DNA of 64,000 bases from an uncultured Pelagibacteraceae bacterium (GTDB lineage: Bacteria > Pseudomonadota > Alphaproteobacteria > Pelagibacterales > AG-422-B15): NCBI GenBank assembly GCA_902617525.1, contig CACMWW010000001.1:62001-126000 (forward strand), given 5' to 3'. Positions 58,022 through 64,000 of the stretch are shown here, piece after piece (position 1 is the stretch's first letter; each line of letters starts with the position of its first letter). A program made the position numbers and the translations under genes. The notes under the pieces were generated by a model that ran no database searches, was not told the origin of the DNA, and worked only from the letters and a program-made list of their open reading frames with translations.

Positions 58022-59431
58022 ATGGGTACTGCAAACGAAGTACTAAAAAAATTTAAAAATGGTGAAGTCAAGTATCTCGATATGAGGTTTACTGATCCAA
58101 AAGGCAAACTTCAACATTTAACGATGGACGGTACAGCAGTAGACGATGATCTCCTAAACAGCGGAGTCTTCTTTGACGGATCCTCTATATCTGGATGGAA
58201 AGCTATAAATGAGTCAGACATGGTTCTAAAACCAGACTTAACCACAACGGTAATGGATCCTTTTACAGCCCAACCAACATTAATTGTATTTTGTGATGTT
58301 CTCGATGCAGTGTCAAAGGAACCATATGAGAGAGATCCTAGAGGAACTGCAAGAAAAGCAGAAGAGTATGTCAAAGCAAGTGGAATTGGCGATACTATAT
58401 ATATGGGTCCAGAAGCAGAGTTTTTTATATTTGATGATGTAAAATTTCAAGTTGATATGAACAAATCAATGTTTGAAATTGATAGTACTGAAGGTCCATA
58501 CAATTCTGGACGCTCTTATGAAAGTGGCAACTTAGCACACAGACCAGGTGTTAAAGGAGGATATTTTCCTGTACCGCCTGTTGATAGCGCACAAGATATA
58601 AGAACAGAATTTCTTGAAGAATTAAAAAATTTAGGACTGAAGATGGAAAAACATCATCATGAAGTTGCTCCAAGTCAACATGAATTGGGACTGAAGTTTG
58701 ATACTTTACTTAAACAGGGCGATGCTATGCAGCTTTATAAGTATGGTGTACACATGGTCGCTAATGCATTTGGTAAAACTGCTACATTCATGCCTAAACC
58801 AGTTAAAGGTGATAATGGAACTGGTATGCATACACACCAATCCATATGGAAAAATGGTGAACCTCTATTTGCAGGAGATAAATATGCAGGCTTATCCGAG
58901 ATGGCATTGCACTACATTGGCGGGATCATAAAACATGGAAGGGCACTTAATGCGTTTACGAATGCTAGCACAAACAGTTATAAGAGACTGATACCAGGGT
59001 TTGAAGCCCCTGTAATACTTGTATACTCAGCAAGAAACAGATCTGCCTCTTGTCGTATACCTGTTTCAGATAATCCGAAAGGAAAAAGAGTTGAAGTAAG
59101 GTTTCCTGATCCTTCGGCAAATCCTTATTTGGCATTTTCAGCAATGCTAATGGCAGGGATGGACGGTATAAAAAATAAAATTGACCCAGGAAATGCAGCT
59201 GATGAAGATCTTTATGAATTACCAGAGGCAGAGGTTAAAAAATTGCCAACTGTTTGCGGTTCCCTTAGAGAGGCACTTGAGGCGGTTGACGAAGATAGAG
59301 TTTTTTTAACTGAAGGTGGAGTTTTTACTGATGACCAAATTGATGCTTATATAGACCTGAAAATGGAAGATGTATATGATCTAGAACACTCGCCTCACCC
59401 TATTGAATACAAAAACTATTTTAGTGTGTGA
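58022..59431 (+). CDS. glnA: Glutamine synthetase type I
   Basis: This 469-residue dodecameric enzyme makes glutamine from glutamate, ammonia and ATP. It has FFDGSSISGWKAINESDM, MGPEAEFFIFD, KPVKGDNGTGMHTHQS and NRSASCRIPV. Tyr398 in EDLYELP is the adenylylation site (Tyr397 in E. coli), so activity can be controlled by GlnE and PII. The ATG follows an AGGGG ribosome-binding site. It is the third gene of the glnB cluster. Confidence 0.96.
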   Translation: MGTANEVLKKFKNGEVKYLDMRFTDPKGKLQHLTMDGTAVDDDLLNSGVFFDGSSISGWKAINESDMVLKPDLTTTVMDPFTAQPTLIVFCDVLDAVSKEPYERDPRGTARKAEEYVKASGIGDTIYMGPEAEFFIFDDVKFQVDMNKSMFEIDSTEGPYNSGRSYESGNLAHRPGVKGGYFPVPPVDSAQDIRTEFLEELKNLGLKMEKHHHEVAPSQHELGLKFDTLLKQGDAMQLYKYGVHMVANAFGKTATFMPKPVKGDNGTGMHTHQSIWKNGEPLFAGDKYAGLSEMALHYIGGIIKHGRALNAFTNASTNSYKRLIPGFEAPVILVYSARNRSASCRIPVSDNPKGKRVEVRFPDPSANPYLAFSAMLMAGMDGIKNKIDPGNAADEDLYELPEAEVKKLPTVCGSLREALEAVDEDRVFLTEGGVFTDDQIDAYIDLKMEDVYDLEHSPHPIEYKNYFSV

Positions 59432-59447
59432 CAATTAGTTGAATTCT

Positions 59448-59461
59448 AAAGGGTGACCTTT
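59448..59461 (+). other. Short hairpin with GTGA tetraloop
   Basis: AAAGG-GTGA-CCTTT forms a perfect five-pair stem with a GNRA-type tetraloop between glnA and the acyl-CoA dehydrogenase gene. No T run follows, so it is not a convincing terminator; an mRNA-stabilising hairpin is possible. Confidence 0.4.
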
Positions 59462-59487
59462 GTAAATAAAATGCTATATATATTAAA

Positions 59488-60663
59488 ATGGAATTAACTA
59501 CAGAACATGAAGAATTAAAGAGATCAGCTCTTAAATTCGTTGAAGATGAAATCAACCCCTTTGTAGACGAGTGGGAAGAAAATGAAATTTTCCCAGCCCA
59601 TGAACTTTTCAAAAAATTAGGTGATCAAGGATTTCTTGGAGTAACTAAACCTGAAAAATACGGTGGGTCTGGATTAGACTATTCATACGGAGCAGTTCTT
59701 AATGAGGCATTGGCACATATTAAATGCGGCGGTGTTCCAATGGCTATTGGTGTACAGACAGATATGTCAACTCCAGCATTGGCGCGTTTCGGCAGTGAAG
59801 AGATATGTAATGAATTTTTAAAACCGTCTATTACCGGGGATCTTGTTTCTTGCCTTGGTGTCTCTGAACCAAGTGCTGGTTCTGACGTGGCTGCTATTAA
59901 AACTCATGCTGTTAAGGATGGTGATGATTACGTAATCAATGGATCAAAAATGTGGATTACAAATGGCACTCAAGCAGACTGGATGTGTATGCTTGCAAAT
60001 ACTGAAACTGACAATAAGAATAAACATTTAAATAAATCTCTTATATGTGTGCCCCTTAAGGAAGATGGCAAGAGGGCAAAGGGCGTCACAATTAATCGTA
60101 AACTAAAAAAAATGGGTATGCATTCGTCTGATACTGCTGAAATATTTTTTGACGATGTAAGAGTGCCGCAGAAAAATTTAGTCGGAGAAGAAGGTAAAGG
60201 CTTTATTTATCAAATGATGCAGTTTCAAGAAGAAAGACTTTATGCAGCTATTGCTGGCTATACTGGCTGTGAATTAGCTATTAATGAGACCATTAATTAT
60301 ACAAGACAAAGAAAGACATTTGGTAAGCCTATTCTTGACAATCAGATTGTTCATTACAAACTTTCCGAGCTGATGACGGAGGTTGAAGCTTTAAAAGCAC
60401 TTACATGGAAAGGAATTGAGATACATGTAAATGGTGGTGATTGTACAAAATTGGCTTCAATGTCAAAGCTAAAAGCCACACGACTTTCTAGAAAAGTTAA
60501 CGACGAATGCTTACAATATTGGGGTGGAATGGGTTATATGGATGAGTCACCTATTTCAAGAGCGTATAGAGATGGACGTTTAGGTTCAATTGGCGGTGGA
60601 TCAGATGAAGTAATGCTAGGCATTATTTCAAAATATCTTGATATTCTTCCTGGAAAAAATTAA
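59488..60663 (+). CDS. Acyl-CoA dehydrogenase family protein
   Basis: This 391-residue FAD enzyme oxidises an acyl-CoA thioester at the alpha-beta position. The N-terminal helical domain is followed by GVSEPSAGSDVAAIKTHA and WITNGTQADWMCMLAN, then QFQEERLYAAIAGYTGCELA, and the C-terminal helices ending in GRLGSIGGGSDEVMLGIISKYL. Chain-length specificity cannot be read from sequence. Its stop abuts, with no gap, the convergent carboxyltransferase gene. The pair suggests branched-chain or isoprenoid acyl-CoA catabolism, as in Liu/Atu pathways. Confidence 0.9.
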   Translation: MELTTEHEELKRSALKFVEDEINPFVDEWEENEIFPAHELFKKLGDQGFLGVTKPEKYGGSGLDYSYGAVLNEALAHIKCGGVPMAIGVQTDMSTPALARFGSEEICNEFLKPSITGDLVSCLGVSEPSAGSDVAAIKTHAVKDGDDYVINGSKMWITNGTQADWMCMLANTETDNKNKHLNKSLICVPLKEDGKRAKGVTINRKLKKMGMHSSDTAEIFFDDVRVPQKNLVGEEGKGFIYQMMQFQEERLYAAIAGYTGCELAINETINYTRQRKTFGKPILDNQIVHYKLSELMTEVEALKALTWKGIEIHVNGGDCTKLASMSKLKATRLSRKVNDECLQYWGGMGYMDESPISRAYRDGRLGSIGGGSDEVMLGIISKYLDILPGKN

Positions 60664-62301
60664 TTACATTCTTGCAACGCCAAAAGTATTTGGTTTTAAT
60701 TCTCTTTTATCGCCGTCGCTGATAATATTTAAGCATTCACCTAAAATCTTTCTTGTATCCTTTGGATCAATAATTCCGTCATCCCATAGTCTCGCTGAGC
60801 AAAATATTGCTTCACCTTCCTCACGGTACTGATCGATTATCTTTTGCTTCATACCTTCAAGCATTTCAAGGTTCTCTCCATATATTTTTTTGGGATCTTG
60901 ACCTTTTCGTTCAGCGCCTTCAAGAGCAACTTGAGCCATTGTTCTAGCGGCCTGTTCCCCACCCATCACACTCATTTTTGCATTAGGCCATGAGAATAAA
61001 AATCTAGGATCATAAGATCTTCCCGCCATTCCATATTCTCCCGCACCAAAAGAGGCTCCAATCCTAAGTGTTATTTTAGGAACGGTGCAATTAGTAACCG
61101 CCTGTATCATCTTTGATCCATGTCTAATCATTCCTTTTGCTTCTTCTTTAGTACCCACCATAAAGCCGGTTATATTTTGAAGAAAAATTAGCGGCGTATT
61201 TGATTGAGAACAAATTTGTATGAATTGAGTAGCTTTATTAGCACTTTCAGAAAATATCGGTCCATTGTTACCTAAAATTCCAACTTTATAACCTTGAATA
61301 GTTGCATGTCCTGTTATGAGGGTTTTGCCCCAGCCTTCTTTAAACTCTAAAAAATCAGAACCATCAACAATTCTTGCAATCACTTCCCGGCAATCATACG
61401 GAGTTTTATAATCAACTGGAACAACCCCTGTTAACTCATCAGGTGAATAAACGGGCTCATCATACTCAGACTTTTGAGTAGAAATGAAATCATTATTCCA
61501 TCCAATATTCTTCATTACATCTCTTGCAATCTCGATTGCATGTGCATCATCGTTTGCCATATATTCAGCAAGACCGGAAACAGCAAAATGTAAATCTGCT
61601 CCACCAATTTCTTCGTCAGTAGCAATCTCACCAAGCGAAGCTCTTAATAAAGGAGGACCAGCTAAAAATATTTTTGATCTTTCTTTAACTACAATTATAT
61701 AGTCTGATAAGCCTGTCTGGTAAGCGCCACCTGCAGTTGATGAACCGTGAACTACGCCAATTGTTGGAATTCCCATTGCTGACATTTTAGAAAGATTGGC
61801 AAAACTTCTACCGCCTTTAATAAACATATCGGTCTGTCTCAGTAGATTTGCACCAGCACTCTCTATTAACTGAATAAAAGGTAATTTATTTTCAAAAATT
61901 ATTTGAGCGCCTCTTAACGCCTTTTCAGTGCCCATCGCAGATGCACTTCCCCCTTTAATACCCGCATCTGAAACACCAATCATGCAACGAACGCCTGCAA
62001 CATAACCAATACCGCTAATAGAGTTTCCCCATCCAATATTTTTATCGCCATCATCATCGCCAATCTTGTAACCAGCAAGGGTGGATAATGGAAGCCAAAA
62101 ACTACCTGGATCTAATAGTCTTTTTAATCTTTCACGAGGCAGCAACTGTCCTCTTTTATCAAACTTAGCCTTAGACCTAGCAGAATTATCTGCTATTTTT
62201 TGTTCTAAAGTTCTAATTTCATCAATAAGCTTTTGATGGTCCTCCTGATTTTTTTTGAAGGACTCTGAATTAATCATTATTTTCGATTCAATAACCGGCA
62301 T
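60664..62301 (-). CDS. Acyl-CoA carboxylase carboxyltransferase (beta) subunit
   Basis: This 545-residue carboxyltransferase of the crotonase superfamily has the N-terminal ARSKAKFDKRGQLLPRERLKRLLDPGS segment. It then has IQLIESAGANLL, VVHGSSTAGGAYQTGLSDY, FLAGPPLLRASLGEIATDEEIGGADLH, and the second half with LIFLQNITGFMVG and SFGAGEYGMAGRSYDPRFLFSWPNAKMSVMGGEQAA. It is closest in pattern to methylcrotonyl-CoA or geranyl-CoA carboxylase (LiuB/AtuC). The biotin-carrying alpha subunit is not in this window, and the precise substrate is open. Confidence 0.9.
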   Translation of the reverse strand: MPVIESKIMINSESFKKNQEDHQKLIDEIRTLEQKIADNSARSKAKFDKRGQLLPRERLKRLLDPGSFWLPLSTLAGYKIGDDDGDKNIGWGNSISGIGYVAGVRCMIGVSDAGIKGGSASAMGTEKALRGAQIIFENKLPFIQLIESAGANLLRQTDMFIKGGRSFANLSKMSAMGIPTIGVVHGSSTAGGAYQTGLSDYIIVVKERSKIFLAGPPLLRASLGEIATDEEIGGADLHFAVSGLAEYMANDDAHAIEIARDVMKNIGWNNDFISTQKSEYDEPVYSPDELTGVVPVDYKTPYDCREVIARIVDGSDFLEFKEGWGKTLITGHATIQGYKVGILGNNGPIFSESANKATQFIQICSQSNTPLIFLQNITGFMVGTKEEAKGMIRHGSKMIQAVTNCTVPKITLRIGASFGAGEYGMAGRSYDPRFLFSWPNAKMSVMGGEQAARTMAQVALEGAERKGQDPKKIYGENLEMLEGMKQKIIDQYREEGEAIFCSARLWDDGIIDPKDTRKILGECLNIISDGDKRELKPNTFGVARM

Positions 62302-62385
62302 AATAAAATCCTAATAAATTCATGCTGTTAGAGTAAATAAATATTACACAATGTAAAGAATCTATTATTAGTTGTATTGTTTGTT

Positions 62386-64000
62386 ATGAGAAAGAAATCA
62401 AAGAAAAATAAATCAATTAAAAAGAAGAGTTCATCCAAAAAGACAATAAAAAATTCAAACACATCTTACACCGCAAAAGATATTGAAGTCCTTGAAGGTT
62501 TAGAGCCGGTTAGAAAGCGACCCGGTATGTACATTGGGGGAACAGATATAATGGCAATGCATCACCTGGTAAGCGAGGTACTTGATAATTCAATGGATGA
62601 AGTTGTTGCTGGTTTTGCAAATAAGGTAGAAATTAAGCTAGTTTCCCAGGACACGATTGAAATCTCTGACAATGGGCGAGGTATTCCTGTTGATAAGCAT
62701 CCAAAATTTAAAATACCTGCGGTTGAAGTCATTATGACAACACTACATTCTGGGGGCAAGTTTTCAAAAAATAATTACAAAACTTCTGGCGGTTTGCATG
62801 GTGTTGGAATTTCTGTTGTAAACGCGCTATCTAAAAAACTTACTCTTGAAATTGCAAGAGATAAAAAATATTTTGTACAAACTTATAGTCAAGGTTCTCC
62901 TAAAAATAAATTAAAAGCATCCGCAAAAGGTCCTCTTAAAAAGGGTACAAAAATAGTATTTTCACCGGACCCAGAAATTTTTGGCAAAGAAATAGAATTT
63001 GATGCTTCAATTATATATAATATGGCAAAGGCTAAAGCCTATCTTATACCAGATGTTGAAATTCATTGGTCATGCAGTAAGGCAACCGCCAAAAAAAATA
63101 TTCCATTATCAGATAAACTACATTACTCCGATGGAATTAAAGATTATTTAAATAATCTTTGTACGCCCAATGACCCTATTTTTGAAGATCCATTTTATTT
63201 AAACACCGAGATAGATGTTGATAGTGGTAAAATTGAGGGAATTATAAATTGGTTTGATGTGATGGAACCTATAAATGAGTCTTATTGTAACACTATTAAA
63301 ACCCCATTGGGCGGTACTCATGAAAGCGGTTTCAAGTCAGGAATTTATAAGGCATTTAAAGATTTTTCAAAAATTAAATACGAAAAAAAATCATCTCAAA
63401 TTAATCAAGAAGATCTCTTTGGTTCATCTGGATCAATCTTATCTGCTTTTATAGAAAACCCTGAGTTTCAAGGTCAGACAAAAGAAAAGTTATCAAGTAT
63501 AGAGCCTGGTCGTAAAATTGAAATGAAAGCACGACAACTATTTGAACAATGGCTTACAAAAAAAACTAGGTCTGCAGAAGAATTATTTCAATACGCATTT
63601 AATCGATCACAGTTAAGACTGCAATCCAAGTCAAATCAAATCATGGAAAAAAATATAAAAAGAAAAAAAACAACCTTACCAGGTAAACTTGCTGATTGTT
63701 CAATTGATGGAAATAAAGGAACTGAAATTTTTCTTGTTGAAGGAGACTCGGCTGGTGGATCGGCAAAACAAGCAAGAGATCGCCAAACACAGGCCATTTT
63801 ACCTTTAAGGGGTAAGATTTTAAATGTGATCAGTGCTGGAAGAGATAAAATAAATGCAAACCAGGAAATTACTGATTTAATGCAAGCTATTGGATGTAAG
63901 CGAGGAGATAAATTTAATAGCAAAGATATTAGATACGAAAAAATTATAATTATGACAGATGCTGATGTTGACGGTGCTCATATATCCACCTTATTGATGG
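62386..64000 (+). CDS. parE: DNA topoisomerase IV subunit B (partial)
   Basis: The first 538 codons of a type IIA topoisomerase ATPase subunit, running off the window end. After a Lys/Ser-rich N-terminal extension of about 26 residues come the GHKL motifs: EVLDNSMDEVVAGF, ISDNGRGIPVD and TSGGLHGVGISVVNALS. The transducer domain follows, then the TOPRIM EGDSAGGSAKQARDR with PLRGKILN and the metal site MTDADVDGAHI. ParE rather than GyrB is favoured by the short length between GHKL and TOPRIM and by LEGLEPVRKRPGMYIGGTD. GyrB remains a minor alternative. Confidence 0.88.
   Translation, partial: MRKKSKKNKSIKKKSSSKKTIKNSNTSYTAKDIEVLEGLEPVRKRPGMYIGGTDIMAMHHLVSEVLDNSMDEVVAGFANKVEIKLVSQDTIEISDNGRGIPVDKHPKFKIPAVEVIMTTLHSGGKFSKNNYKTSGGLHGVGISVVNALSKKLTLEIARDKKYFVQTYSQGSPKNKLKASAKGPLKKGTKIVFSPDPEIFGKEIEFDASIIYNMAKAKAYLIPDVEIHWSCSKATAKKNIPLSDKLHYSDGIKDYLNNLCTPNDPIFEDPFYLNTEIDVDSGKIEGIINWFDVMEPINESYCNTIKTPLGGTHESGFKSGIYKAFKDFSKIKYEKKSSQINQEDLFGSSGSILSAFIENPEFQGQTKEKLSSIEPGRKIEMKARQLFEQWLTKKTRSAEELFQYAFNRSQLRLQSKSNQIMEKNIKRKKTTLPGKLADCSIDGNKGTEIFLVEGDSAGGSAKQARDRQTQAILPLRGKILNVISAGRDKINANQEITDLMQAIGCKRGDKFNSKDIRYEKIIIMTDADVDGAHISTLLM

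Noticed and set aside
1..64000. CRISPR arrays, IS elements, prophage, integrases
   Set aside because: None seen: no regularly spaced repeats, transposase or integrase motifs on either strand.

Overview
The window reads as a gene-dense, AT-rich chromosome segment from a streamlined, probably free-living marine alphaproteobacterium. The support is conserved alphaproteobacterial gene order (rpsB-tsf-pyrH-frr-uppS-cdsA-dxr-bamA-ompH-lpxD-fabZ-lpxA-lpxI; nuoA-N-birA-coaX-rnj-mce-DUF1467-proS-lolC-lolD-dnaE; tig-clpP-clpX-lon-hupB-tRNA-Val-tRNA-Asp), a short proline-tRNA ligase, RNase J, and an alphaproteobacterial-type SOS box (GAAC-N7-GAAC) in front of lexA. I cannot assign a genus. No phage, IS element or CRISPR array is visible.

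Layout. 1-3.2 kb (+): the end of trpE, then overlapping trpG-trpD-trpC, then lexA. 3.3-4.6 kb (+): citrate synthase. 4.6-40.5 kb (-): an almost unbroken co-directional run, transcribed from nuoA towards lpxI. It holds the fourteen complex I genes, birA, coaX, rnj, mce, a DUF1467 gene, proS, lolC, lolD and dnaE, then rpsB-tsf-pyrH-frr-uppS-cdsA-dxr-bamA-ompH-lpxD-fabZ-lpxA-lpxI. The only sizeable gap is the 118-nt rpsB leader. 40.9-44.8 kb: five accessory genes (SMP-30 lactonase-like, GST, flavodoxin-fold quinone reductase, small membrane protein; ceramidase-like on the other strand), lying between nuoA and tRNA-Asp. 45-51.8 kb (-): tRNA-Leu, tig, clpP, clpX, lon, hupB, tRNA-Val, tRNA-Asp, a protein quality-control block. 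51.9-56.5 kb: a D-2-hydroxyacid dehydrogenase, DUF2256 and DUF1543 micro-genes, a secreted carboxylesterase and the NAD(P)HX repair enzyme. 56.7-59.4 kb (+): glnB followed by a type II and a type I glutamine synthetase. 59.5-62.3 kb: a convergent acyl-CoA dehydrogenase and acyl-CoA carboxylase beta subunit. 62.4 kb to the end (+): parE, cut by the window edge.

Most of this is housekeeping: Trp synthesis, SOS control, TCA entry, translation, nucleotide, isoprenoid and lipid A synthesis, outer-membrane assembly, respiration, proteolysis and nitrogen assimilation. The most interesting signals are these: a multi-helix pseudoknot leader that would hide the rpsB ribosome-binding site; bamA broken at two places (an internal deletion with frame change, and a homopolymer slip); rseP and lpxB missing from their usual slots; an insertion of about 160 residues in NuoG with a doubled AW-x-DL motif; a one-residue deletion in the PII T-loop next to Tyr51; a heat-shock-type promoter before lon; and a G9 tract serving as the hupB ribosome-binding site. 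I did not find a clearly novel multi-gene system.
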